Both the position numbers and the translations under genes were made by a program. A DNA stretch of 64,000 bases from Patiria miniata (taxonomy: Eukaryota; Echinodermata; Asteroidea; Valvatida; Asterinidae): the NCBI RefSeq assembly GCF_015706575.1, contig NW_024037060.1, positions 3,104,515 to 3,168,514 on the forward strand, in the 5' to 3' direction. A model generated the notes under the pieces. It saw only the letters and a list, made by a program, of their open reading frames with translations, was not told the DNA's origin and did not search any database. This document shows positions 52,810 to 64,000 of the stretch, one piece after another. Each line of letters begins with the position of its first letter. Positions within the stretch are counted from its first letter, which is position 1.

Positions 52810-53800
52810 TGAGTAAGGCAATGTTATAACATCTGCATGTGATTTTAAGTGTTATTCTGGGTGATTTGACAGATTTTTGTTAAATCTGACTGAGTTTTGA
52901 AGTGCATCTAGCAGAATTTTGCCATGCCCTTACGGTCACCCTGTTATGAACAGTATAATAGTTCAACTTTGAATAGAGGAGCAAGTACTAATCAAGTATT
53001 TTACAATGGAGCCGTATGGCAAGTAATCGATATCTTGCACGTGCCCATAGCTACATTTTCAATGCAAGACTGTTTTGATCAGCACAAATGTTGTTTTATT
53101 ATTTACTTAGAAGATAAAATATATATTCTTTATGTGTGTCCTTATATTGCTATTCTATTTGGCATCTGATTAATTTATTCTTACTTGAAAGCTATTAATT
53201 TGTTATGACGATTCATTTATTGTATGAAGTAATTCAAATGTTTTGTTATATTTGTATTTTATTGTAAATCATTCACAATTCAGCCTTATGGGCTGCTACG
53301 AATGGATAATAAAACCCTTGAAATGAATTGAAATTGAATTGATATGGCGGGCGGTCCTCACAGGGCGAAATATAATCTCAGCATGTTCACGGCGTGCGTC
53401 TAGCCTGCAGCTGCATGTTTTCATGTACAGTTCGGCCGTCCTGTCTAGAACACTGTCGATCTCGGACACTTGCCAGCTGATATAAATTTCTTACTTAGGT
53501 TCTCACATTCGGCACACTGCATGATATCCAAGTCCGATCATAAATATCATTAACACAGGCCGCCCCTAACCGAGGTCTCTGGGGCGATACACGGGATTTG
53601 GGATTTGGGAATTTTCCCAAACCACATTGTAACAAAACAAAAACAACCCAACAAAACAAAATAAACCCCGAAATTCGATTCTTCAAATTACCACAACCGA
53701 ACAAGGAATCAAGAAATAAAAGCCTTTTGAATAATCAAGAGTTTCAGAATTACGTTTTGGCTAATGACATGGAAATCTACCGAACACTGAACCCCCCCCC
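52810..53800. other. Intergenic, with a LINE-like tail
   Basis: AT-rich. At 53255-53340 TTTTATTGTAAATCATTCAC, TTATGGGCTGCTACGAATGG and ATAATAAAACC followed by GAATTGAAATTGAATTG units look like a non-LTR element 3' end. Otherwise nothing recognised. Confidence 0.35.
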
Positions 53801-53869
53801 CAACACTTGTTGATGGATTACACACATTTTCTCAAAGAAAGAACTACAACTGTGCAATAGTTTGAAAAA

Positions 53870-55597
53870 AAAAGGTTTTCTTTTTTTATTGACAACCCTT
53901 CTTTCCCAAAAAGTATCAGCTAAATGTCATAGGCCTAATAAAACCAATTTAAAAACAATATTAATACAAGGTAGTAAAGCATTGTTAGTTTGACTAAAAT
54001 GAAAGTAATATTTCGACGTAAGATATTGTATTAATTTTTTAAAAAGCTACCATGTTTTGGGTAAAAATATAACCTCTACTTATACCGCAAAATATAAACA
54101 CGAAAAAAAGTGTTAAAGCCCATTTTTAAGTCCAATAGTTTTTGTGCAAAATATATGTAAATATATCTATATTAAAAATATAGTGTATAGCGATTCAAGC
54201 AAAAAAAAAAAAAAACCCATGTAACAGCTGCTGCGAAAAGTCAATTTTTTCCTGGACTTGAAGAGAAAAATAACACACTGACATAATACGAAATATCCAC
54301 CACCAGCATTCAAGCCTCAATGTTGAAAAAGATAATACTGCAGCTCATCAGCGAGAAAAAATATACTTGATTGTTCTCAAAATAAAGCCACACTTTTGGC
54401 TTTCTTATAGATTAACAGAGGTTATCTGAAATATTCAAAAACAAAATAATAGCAAAAACAGGTTAAGATTTCGTTAGTTTTCCACCTCCGAGTCCAAATC
54501 AGTTTTAACTGACCAAAATACCAAATTACAAACAAAACGAAACAATTAAGACCCCGACGCAAACAAATTACTATACATGATATTGTAAACCTATGCATAC
54601 TGTGTGGCTAAACAACAGTACTACTTGAATGCACTTTACAAAACATAATAAACCTTTCACCTTTTACCTAGCTACCACATGTCGTCAAGCTATGTCCATG
54701 ACTTTACCAGACCTTTTAAAATGGTAACTGGAAAGCCACCACACGTCGAGGCATTGACATATGTTCTACTCAATAAATTTTAAGTGTATACATGTCTAAC
54801 TACTGAGTTGATAGGCTGCATTGGATAGCGGGCCAGATAAAAATATTTATCTGGAAGTGGAAAATGGAATAGCGCAAAATATATACAAAAAAAAATTCAA
54901 TCATTTTTGAGCTGACTTTACTGTTGATCAGGAATTAAAAATCTATCTACAGGCAAACGTAAATTCCACTACAACCATGCAGCAACTATTTTCCCAACTA
55001 TAAAGTGCAATCTCTAAGATTAAAAATGAAGTACATTTAAAAAGATATCTGCAGATACACCGTGTAAAGTGCACATTTTCAAGTGCATGTAATGATTATG
55101 AGAAGAGCCAACTCTAGTTCTTTATCGGAACTATTTTTATTAAGTGCTATAGTCACTACTCTCACGGCATATCTTACAAACGTCTACCAAGTTGTATTCT
55201 TCACAAGAAAACCTCGGTACTGAGTAATTTTGTCAATACCAAATTTAAAATTCCTACCATTCTTGTATCTGGCATTTAGTCATTTAGAAGGAGTGTGTTT
55301 AAACACAGTTTTTTTAAACACCGGCACTTTACCTAAAACATGATTGAATGTATAAACTAAAAGAAGGAATGGTCCCAAAATAAACTATTTTATCTCTTCT
55401 TTTAAGGCATGTTTTTTCATTACTGGATTTCTCTTTTTATTGGGCTTTTTCTTGAACCGAAATAGAATAGCTCTGTGACTCAGAGAGGGCTTGAATATAG
55501 GTAGAAAGTAGGCAAAATATGCACTGCCGTATTGAACACAATAAGCACCATTGTGAAGTGATAGGTGACTGAAGATTTCAAGCGGAGGACGGGCGCT
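53870..55597 (-). other. Probable SLC22 3' untranslated region
   Basis: The stretch downstream of the SLC22 stop (left of it on this strand) is AT-rich, non-coding and free of obvious TEs. An AATAAA signal on the - strand lies at about 53885-53890. The transcript end is not certain; other AT-rich signals occur closer to the stop. Confidence 0.35.
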
Positions 55598-58500
55598 TCA
55601 GACGGGGGAGGTCTCCCCGGGGCTTTCTTTCACCTCGTCGGTGGGGATCGGCTTGTAGGTCTCACCCTGGTCCTTGTTCTCGTCAGCAGGCGGGCCTCGC
55701 GGTATCTGGAACAATGTCCTTAATCCCAAAACTTGACCCTCTGTTTGGAAGAGAAATATGGTGAGGAGGAAAACATTCATGGTTAAAATTCTAATGGAAC
55801 TCAACCTTGAACAGACTGTATAACTCTGAAACAGGGTATCGCTGGAACGTAACAGAAAAGTGAAAGAAAGTGTACATTGACTAGACAAGTTTATGTATTC
55901 ACAAGACGATGAAAATAGAATGTGAATGCATTGAATGTACTTTATATTTTGAATTTCTTCAACTGAGTAACAACTTGTTCTATTTACGGAGTATAAGGGA
56001 ACGGTAGAATTTCTTGTGCCTAAAAATAGCTTATTTCGAGCCAAAAGACACCAAAATATTCTATATGTACACGGAAATATTTCTTTTAATAAGACATCAC
56101 TTACTGTCAAACTTCTCCCCTCCCTTAACAGTTTATATAGCAGGGCGAGGTTCAATATTAAATGTACACACATTTTGTTTAAACTACCACGCCCCTTACC
56201 GCCAAACTCCTCCCATTTTGGACCGTTTCTATAGTAGGGCCTTGTTCAATCTACACACAGTTTGCTTTAAATATCACGGTACTTACTGCCAAACTCCTCC
56301 CCTTCCTGAACCGTTTCTGGCAGGGCGTGGTTCAAGGTCTCCGGTAGAAGCAGAGCCAGGAACCCCGCGAGCAGGGAACATCCGCCAAAGACGACGAGTG
56401 GAATAGGCTCCCAGTACTTACCGAGGATGAGAATGACTGGGGCTATGACCCCACTGAGACGAGCCGACATGGAAGACATCCCCATCCCCATGCTCCTGGG
56501 GGAAAAAATGGAACGCCATATGGACAGCGACAGTTAGCTGAAAAAATATTTAAGACAAAACTGCACTGCATCTGGCTTTCTTATTGCACCCATTTCATAA
56601 AATCGAATTTAGCATTCACGCAAACTGTCATGTTTTCGATGCGAGGTACCAAAAAATTCGTGTTCATGCATGAGTCACGTGATTGTGCCATGTAATTTCT
56701 GGAAGGCGAAGTGTTCTTGAGTAAAAAAAAAAATCAGGTTTTTGACCCCAGTGACCCCATGATGACCTTTGACCTCAGTTTGGTGATGTGACATGTTGGG
56801 CTGGGCCACTGATACTTTTGACAAAGTTTGGTTGAAATCGGTCAAAATATGTAGGAGCAATATGGACAATGTCGACGTTTGTTACTAACTAACTAACCAA
56901 CGGACTGAGAGACATGATGATTTGTTGAGATGCTATCTCGCAGCTAATAATAGTACAAAACAAACCAACAAATGAACAACAGACTAAACTAACAACCCAA
57001 CAGAATTGATTGGCTGATGCAATCTTACCTTACGGGCGTGGGGTACAACTCAACGGAGTATATGTAAATGATGTTGAAGGACCCAGAAATGGCGAATTTG
57101 CCGACCATAGCAACGGTTGCCCTGGCAGCTCCAGGCTCTGCATAACAATGACGATAATACGAGCAGCTTACATTCATGTTACCCAACGCTTCTTAATTCC
57201 CTGAGGCAGACCTATAGTGTTGGTTGAGGTCGGGTTAGAATTAGCGTGCATTGAAATCGTGAATAATCTGGAAGGGCGCGTGCGTGTTTTAAGAAGAAAC
57301 CCCAATGTTGGAGAGACTGTGATCCAGATTATGGCAAACATTGTGTTGTAATATCTGTTGAACAGACATTTCAAAAGTGTTTTGGTCCTCACTTTTTTAA
57401 TAGCTTAGGAATCGGGTTATACATTTCGCTTTGTTTCCATCTTTCCAGTCGTTTTTGGTAAAAAAAAAAGGATTTTATTTTTAAAATAAATGTAAATTGG
57501 CATAGGCCTATAAGCTTTCTCAATAAAAGTGTCATTGCAATTTTCATTTTGGAAAACTCCACAGGAAAACAGTAGTAAATTCCGAGCCTCGGTGTTCGTG
57601 CCTAATACTGGAATTTGTTTAAAGGAACTTTTACAATGGATCCCCTCTTAACGGTTCGACTCAAAAAGTTGAAAAGAAAATGTCGTTTTCTAACTCATCA
57701 ATGCGCACTGTTTGATTGACATACAAGAACGGTCCACTATAATCAACGTACCGATGAAGATGGTTATAAGACAAGCTACGCCCCCAACGAAGAGGTACAG
57801 GAAGAGTGGGAGGCGACGGCCAAATTTCTGAATGGCCAACCAGCTGCTGAGGTAACCAGGCAACTCAACTGCCCCTGACACGAAGGCAGCCACATAGTCA
57901 TCCACACCTAGGGCCGAGGTACTCAGGGACAGACCGTAGTACACCAGGCTATTCACAAACCTGCAACCAATGAAATGAAGCACACCAAATCAACAGGACT
58001 AATTTTGGGCAAAGGTACTCAGTGATCAAACGTTCACACACACAAAACTCAATTACAGTTATGTTGCTTATTTTTTTGCGTCAGGCATAACTTGATGACC
58101 ATGACGTTGACCCCTGCATGACGAGCCCACACGGTCACACGCTAAAAATAAAAAAAAATAAAGAACAATCACTAAAGGCAACAATTTCGATGTCACTGAT
58201 TGGTTTTCAGTTTATGTCGAGATGCTGTTAATGTTCAAACTCCCTACTGAAGACCGATAACATTTCAGGGTAGTGGTAGACAAGGTGATAGCCTTCTATC
58301 TACATCTCGTCACAGAAACGTCACATGACGTCACTTTATGTCCCATTGCTTGCTAAAGGTTCATTCAATAGCAAGCCACGCCTCCCCCATAGTCAAGAAC
58401 GTTCACAGGAAACTTAGTTTTGAGGGCCAGCGGGGAACGGGTGTTTTACGCTTGAGTTTTTATAGGATATGAATGGTTGGCATGCATTTTAACGGAAAAC

Positions 58501-61500
58501 TTTTTGAAACACAGAAGACTTGCAGAATCAATATTAAGACATTTTAGCGCAAATGCCCAGAAGTTTACACGCTCTGGCAAAATGGGGATAGGTCTTGATC
58601 TAAGTCTTGAATTAGGTCTTGATCTTATCGGAGACAAACTGTCCGATCAATTCCGCTCTTCGTACTTTGACGTAATGGTGAGGTAGTGCACTTGTGGGGT
58701 GGGGAATGCATGGCTCATTTTGAGTCACAGGATGTGGACACCTACGCCGCATGGTAATGTTGTGATAGATTGGATCAACAAGCCCGGGTTAGACTCAAAT
58801 GCATAACCATGTCTCACCAGTTAAAGAAAATGTTGAGGGTCTTCTTTCGCATGTTGGGGGTCCGGAAAAGGTCGATCTGGGTGGGTTGACGAGTTAGAAC
58901 ATTCTACAGAATAAAACAAAAACGAGATGGTTTCAAAATAATTTGAAGAGACGGTGTCAATGTAAAGAATGTTTACTTTAATGTAAGGAATATTTTATGT
59001 AATGAATTGAATAAGTTTTCCACGCAGTGGCGTAACTAGGGTTAAAAATCTGAGGGGGAGGGGGCGGCACACATTTTCAAGGAGGCACAAATTGACATGA
59101 AGGCAAGTGATATGTACTTGTGCTAAATTCAAGATTTCGTCAAAATTGAAACATTAAGCAAAACTGTATTATTTTTGCAAACGATAGCATGTAGAGCAGG
59201 ATTTTGCACTTTTCTCATTTCCCATGTCTTTCTTCTTGCAAGCTTGGGTAAAAAACCTCCATTTTTCGTCAAAAAGGTTTACCTTTTGTATTTCTTGAGG
59301 CGCCTCCTCTTCCTCTCTGAACATATTTTCCGGGGGCTGCACGCCGTTTGACTTGGCTATTCGACGGATGACTTTCTCCGCTTGCTTGTACTTCTTCTTT
59401 GCTATCAGCCAACGCGGGGATTCCGGAATCACGCTGATAAAACCAACACACGATGGAGATTGAAAAAAAATGCACATTGTTGATTTTTTTCTTTTCCTTT
59501 TTCAATTGGAACTTTTCTTTTTTGTATGTGAACGACTTCAGGGACTGCGATGGATCTCGTATCATGGTTGTCGTTTTTATTAAAGGGACGTGAAGGTAAA
59601 TGTATTGACGTTAGAAAAAAAGATAAAAACAAATAATAATGGTTTATGAAAGATGCTATACACCGGTGTTGGACAGCCAACGAGTGGGGACACAAAGCCA
59701 AAATAACAGTAAAGGGGCACCTATGTCACATCGTATATGTTTAGCGAAGTTCTAGGCCTATGTGCTTGCTATAATAAGCGATGGAGCCTGTTATGGGAAT
59801 AAATAAATGGAATAGTTATAAACAAACGAATCTGAATTCAAAATAAAAACAAAAATGCTGGGACGTTGAAATTCCAAACAAGGAACTCAAACATTTCGCT
59901 TCATCAAATTCAAAGACAGCCTCACTTTTGTTATTCCACACATCAACTCCAAGTTGATAAGATCAACAAAAAAAAAATAATAATAATAAAATAAAAATCC
60001 CCATGGAATTTTCCAGTGACGGGCATAACTCCTTTGTGTTTGATCCTTACAAATAATGAACGCAAACTAAGTCTCTGCCCACAAAAGAAGTGCAGACTTT
60101 GAGCTTAAAGGTTCATCATCATCAAATGAAGAGTATCTTTACTCATAATTATCATAATTCTGAAGACTATACGTTTTAGAGAAAACAAAAATTAAAGTTT
60201 GCTTTTAAGTCCACTCACAAGAGAAGGAGGAAAAACAGAAACCATGGCAACGAGATAGCCAATTGAAGATGGCGCCATTCCCGCAGTAGATACGCTATGA
60301 CGGCCAGGAGGGCATAGCCGACGGAGAAGAAAACGGCGAGAAGGGTGCCCACAAAGGAGCGATAGGCAGGGCCGACAATCTCCGACACTGTGGTCAAAAC
60401 AGAAACACATAACTGTAAACAAAGTAAATGTTGACGCATTTGTCCATAGAAAATTATACTTTTTTCGATAACAACTTTATTATCAGGGAAAAACGACAAA
60501 TATTATGTTACTTAAATGGCAGAAACGGGAAAGAAGAAAAATCATGCAATCTCGTTGACATATAAATCTCGCAATCTCGTTCACACAAAACGGTAGCCCT
60601 GTTTGGTGCGAGCTAGGTTGAACAAACACATACCTAACACAAACCCTATCAAGTAGACGCCAAAATTAGCTCCAGCGATGATAAAGCGAAGTGCAGTGTA
60701 AGCTGCGAAACTCGGCACAAAGCTGGTGACGGTGCAAATCACAGAGGCAAGGATGAGACTGATGAAAAACGTCAACTTACGACCACACCTATAACCACCG
60801 CAAAAAAGGGAAAGAAATGTCGACGAAATTGAGTACGCAAACACTTACAAACGGTGGAGGAAACAAACATGCTTATTGAAATCGAAGTAGCAAAACTGTA
60901 AGCAGCACAGTAATACATTTTGCTCGGAGCAAACAAAAGAGTGGTTCGTGGCTACACTGTACAAAAACCAACCGGTTTTTCCCCATAAAGATATGAGGAA
61001 TACTGGTGAGGTAAGAGCCATTTTACCTGTTCACACATAGTTAAGTACCCCAGCAGAATTTCGGTAATGTTTTCTCATTTAACTGATCTTTATGTGGCCT
61101 TGTGGACAAGATACTAAATAAGCATAAGCTGAAACTGCAATGCACATTTATATACGCGTTTCTAGAGACTAGTTGGATTGTTGTGTTTTTTCAGTCCTCG
61201 TTTAGCCACTTCATGTACATGTCATTTTGCTTTCAAAGATATTGCGGGGAAAAACTTTCAAATGAAAAGTTAGCTGGCCGAAGAGGGCCAGCCTGGTGCC
61301 CAGGCTTGTACCTATCAAACTGACTGACTGTCCCTTGTCTTGTGACTTGGACTTAGACTGGTGAAGAGATGTGGGCAGTGCAGTCGTATAGGATTACCCC
61401 GTGCTGCCAATCAACCTGGCCCATTGTGTAGACCAGATAGGCCTACACATGGAAAAACATCCAGTGAAGAGCTGAATTAATTTACTAGCTGTCTTCTTCC

Positions 61501-61977
61501 TGACGTCTCCTCTATATAGGCCTAGTCTCAATTTACTAGAAGGGACCCACATTGAAAACCTGTACGATCTGAGGTGTTGTCGTCAACTTCCTTATTATTT
61601 CCGCATTTTTAAAAAAAAGTGTTGCTCCAAATAATGTTTCAGGGCTTACTTCGAATTTTGTCTTTAAAAACTGTAACTTTATTACAGAAGAAAAATCACA
61701 AAAGAGATTTTGCCACATGGCGCTACCGCAACAACTTACCTTGTTGTAACTTTATTATTATTAATATTTTTTTAGAGTGCATTATTCATATCATTGGCAA
61801 ACAGGGCAATATATTACAAATTAATTTATGTTTTTAGTAATTATTACAAATCTACTAATGACTTTGTCATTACCAATCCGCAACTGCTCCCCAGATGAAC
61901 GAGCCAGTCAACAGTCCCGCGAAGAACACGGACTGGGCCAGCCCAGGCAGTTCTTTTTTGTAACACACCAGATTAAA
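55598..61977 (-). CDS. SLC22-family organic ion transporter, 5' end missing
   Basis: A plasma-membrane carrier of the major facilitator superfamily (organic cation/anion/carnitine type). Exons, 5' to 3': 61977-61874, 60788-60634, 60387-60219, 59433-59283, 58903-58818, 57960-57752, 57137-57029, 56495-56287 and 55740-55598. All have GT-AG sites and consistent phase; 444 aa plus stop. It begins within TM2 ([20 protein letters not shown]), then GAVADWCGRK (the MFS signature), [10 protein letters not shown] after TM6, [24 protein letters not shown] near TM10-11 and a polar C-tail. Exon 1 (TM1 and the large glycosylated loop) was not found up to 64000 and probably lies off the window. Exon sizes of 104 and 155 recall vertebrate SLC22 genes. 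TM11 has SARLSG, so it lacks the Asp of organic cation transporters; an anion or zwitterion substrate is an inference only. Confidence 0.94.
59025..59100. mobile_element. Single end of a hAT-type element
   Basis: CAGTGGCGTAACTAGGG followed by a G-rich stretch matches the ends of the hAT-type element at 63593. No matching opposite end was found nearby, so it is a fragment in an SLC22 intron. Confidence 0.4.
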
Positions 61978-63242
61978 CTGTACAAAATAAAATTACAAAC
62001 GAGAGGAATATACAAAATGTTATTATGAATTTCGTATAAGTATATATTTTTTTAATAAAAATAAAAACGGCTGCTATACTCTCTACATCTCCCTTTTCAT
62101 TTTATACTATTCGTGCAAAGAATTAAATAAGTTCTGCCTATCGAAGCATGTGAAATAAGGAGTTGGGTATACATGTATATAGACTTTAATACGTGGAGGA
62201 CCAAGACCGCCAAAATCCTTCACTCGCTAAGCTTTCAATACATGACATATACTGAAGTACTGGTGAATATTGATGGACTTTGTACGCAGTCATGGCTTAT
62301 AAAGTCAACAGAAGTATAGCTCAGTGCTGGACAAAATCAATCAGATTTCCCCCAGCACTGCTTCAGGTCTCCCTGCCCAAATCCGTCATACTCCGTCAAA
62401 GTTATGTCAAACCAGGCCGACAGGACCATGTCCCCCAAAATTCACCAAAATCGGTGCGGGGGGGGGGGGGCGAAATTTTATTTCTCAAACGACATCCGCA
62501 TGTGGTGTACGCTATGACGTTTAGAACTTGACTTCTCATGAGAAAAAATATAAATCAGAAAATCCTCCAAAGCCTCGGATTAGAAAAGAAAAGAAATCGG
62601 GTGAAACTATAATGCGAACCTAAACCGCGAGGATCCCTCGCAGTACAAAATCACGACTCTATAATATAGTAACTGAGCTATCGCACTGCAGCCCGAGGGG
62701 GGGGGGGGGGTGATGGATATTGATGGCGTTGGTAATGTTAGGGTTAATATGTACTGATGACATCACACTTTGTTGTCTTGTACGCTTTTCTATGAGGCTA
62801 CGAAACCGTCATCCCCACCAGGCTCCCATAAGAAAACACACGTGTAAAAAAAGTGTGACGTCATCAGTACTGAGGCTTATTAAGTTTTCATTCATCATTC
62901 GTCGATGTTTGTTTCTTTCCATTTGTCACTTATAATAAGCCGAGTATCACGACTTAAGCTTGACGCCATCATTCTATATTGGGGACGCTGTTCAATTGAC
63001 ACTATCGGACAATAGCACTCTGCGTTGCGGAGATCTGGCCTACGAACCACCATGTTGGCGACAGGTCAACAACTTTGCTGACCAAAAAAAACACCACCGA
63101 TTCCAACAGCCCACTTCTACCAACGCCCGTGCCGTTGTCCTGACAATGTCAAGGTACTTCCGCTTTGAAGAGCAACCCAATAGTAACATGGCTGCCGCCC
63201 CCCCCCCCCCACGCGTCCCCATAAGTTCATTGTCCGACCCGA

Positions 63243-63273
<31 letters not shown>

Positions 63274-63592
63274 ACCCCTTTCGATTATGCGGATGACCGG
63301 GGAAAAATTCCTGGCTACGTTCCATCCAGCACGGGGTGCAGTTTGTCGGGAAATTTCGAATGAACGGTAATCAATCCCCTGGCCTGACCTTGCCATGTGT
63401 GTCTGCTGGATCCTGGAGGAATTTGTATTCATCCGGGGTTGGATGATTTAATGGCTTGTACCATATGCCTTTGTGTCTAAAATAAACGCGTTCATGCAAA
63501 GACGGTTATATATTGCAAGTTAGTGCTTTTATTACACAGTTATTGTATTCCACGCCTGTTCATCAAGATACGTTTTATCAATTACATGTATG
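61978..63592. other. SLC22 intron 1 or 5' flank, no exon seen
   Basis: Searched on the - strand for the SLC22 first exon and found none. The stretch contains poly(G) (about 62460-62470 and 62697-62710) and poly(C) tracts (about 63201-63212 and 63243-63269). A weak tRNA-like A box (GATAGCTCAGTTACTA, - strand, about 62670) hints at a degraded SINE. Confidence 0.45.
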
Positions 63593-63985
63593 CAGTGGCG
63601 TCACCAGACTTTTCAGTCTGGGGGGGGGGGGGGGGGCACAGGGGGGGGGCACCAGCATTTGATGGGGGGGGGGGCACTTAGGTGGATACGGATCGCCGTC
63701 CTGGGGGAGGGGTCTAAGGGGAGGGGGTGCCCCCCTTCCCTTTTGGAAATTTTCGCATACGGAGGATGGGCTAGATGCAAAATGGTGCCACATTTGATGC
63801 TAAATTCGATCTGAAGATATCTCCAGAAATTGCTATTTTTGAGGTAATGATTTTAACAACGCGCAGAATTTTGCAGAGGATAGGGGAGGGGGGCACCAGC
63901 ATTTGATGGGGGGGGGGGGGCAACTAGGTTTTCCAGGGGGGGGGGGGCACGTGGCCCCCCTGGCCCCCCCTTGGCGACGCCACTG
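63593..63985. mobile_element. Short hAT-type element, poly(G)-rich
   Basis: The ends CAGTGGCGTCACCAG and TTGGCGACGCCACTG are inverted repeats with few mismatches. The flanks CATGTATG (63585-63592) and CATGTATA (63986-63993) form an 8-bp duplication with one change. Several poly(G) runs and two copies of GGGGGCACCAGCATTTGATG lie inside. Non-coding. Confidence 0.8.
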
Positions 63986-64000
63986 CATGTATATAGCAAA

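Noticed and set aside
62000-64000. First exon of the SLC22 gene on the - strand
   Set aside because: No frame there has TM1, a Cys-rich extracellular loop or a suitable donor; the 130-codon frame at 63040-63432 is low-complexity Gly from a poly(C) tract.

Overview
The window is animal nuclear DNA: AT-rich intergenic sequence, long introns, GT-AG splice sites, tRNA-derived SINEs, LINE tails, many short inverted-repeat DNA transposons and long poly(G)/poly(C) tracts. The protein sequences and the repeat types (foldback elements with tandem-repeat arms, and SINEs that resemble sea-urchin SURF-type elements) suggest a marine invertebrate deuterostome. An echinoderm is my best guess, but this is an inference and not a proof.

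Three real protein-coding genes can be assembled exon by exon. (1) NACA, the alpha subunit of the nascent polypeptide-associated complex, + strand, six coding exons between 17003 and 22461, 209 aa, complete. (2) A TMBIM/lifeguard (GRINA/FAIM2-like) multi-pass membrane protein, + strand, ten coding exons between 25758 and 37288, 332 aa, complete. (3) An SLC22 organic ion transporter of the major facilitator superfamily, - strand, nine exons between 61977 and 55598. Its first exon (TM1 and the large extracellular loop) was not found and probably lies beyond the right edge. The lifeguard and SLC22 genes converge. The three genes have no evident functional link: a ribosome-bound chaperone, a membrane anti-apoptotic/Ca2+-handling protein and a plasma-membrane solute carrier.

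Layout: 1-16.1 kb has no gene I can support; it holds a promoter-like block near 10.1-10.3 kb, degenerate repeats and homopolymer tracts. 16.1-24 kb is NACA with its introns and 3' flank. 24-40 kb is lifeguard, whose introns are full of recent insertions. 40-42.2 kb holds LINE-tail-like sequence and inverted-repeat elements. 42218-52359 is a head-to-tail duplication of one unit (5.4 kb and 4.7 kb copies). Each copy carries a 370-bp TIR element, degenerate 330-bp repeats with palindromic CTTCCGG/AGGTCA motifs, and a foldback element made of inverted arrays of a 14-bp motif. 52.4-53.8 kb holds a tRNA-like composite and a LINE-like tail. 53.8-62 kb is SLC22. 62-64 kb is intergenic and ends with an intact-looking hAT-type short element.

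The most unusual content is mobile-element architecture rather than genes: a family of near-perfect palindromes with TAGCC ends and 9-bp target duplications; three kinds of element whose arms are built from short tandem repeats; tRNA-like sequence carried inside inverted-repeat elements; a SINE whose target duplication overlaps a splice donor; an element that ends 28 bp before a splice acceptor; and a minisatellite built of splice-donor-like units directly after an exon. No retrovirus, LTR element or Polinton was recognised.
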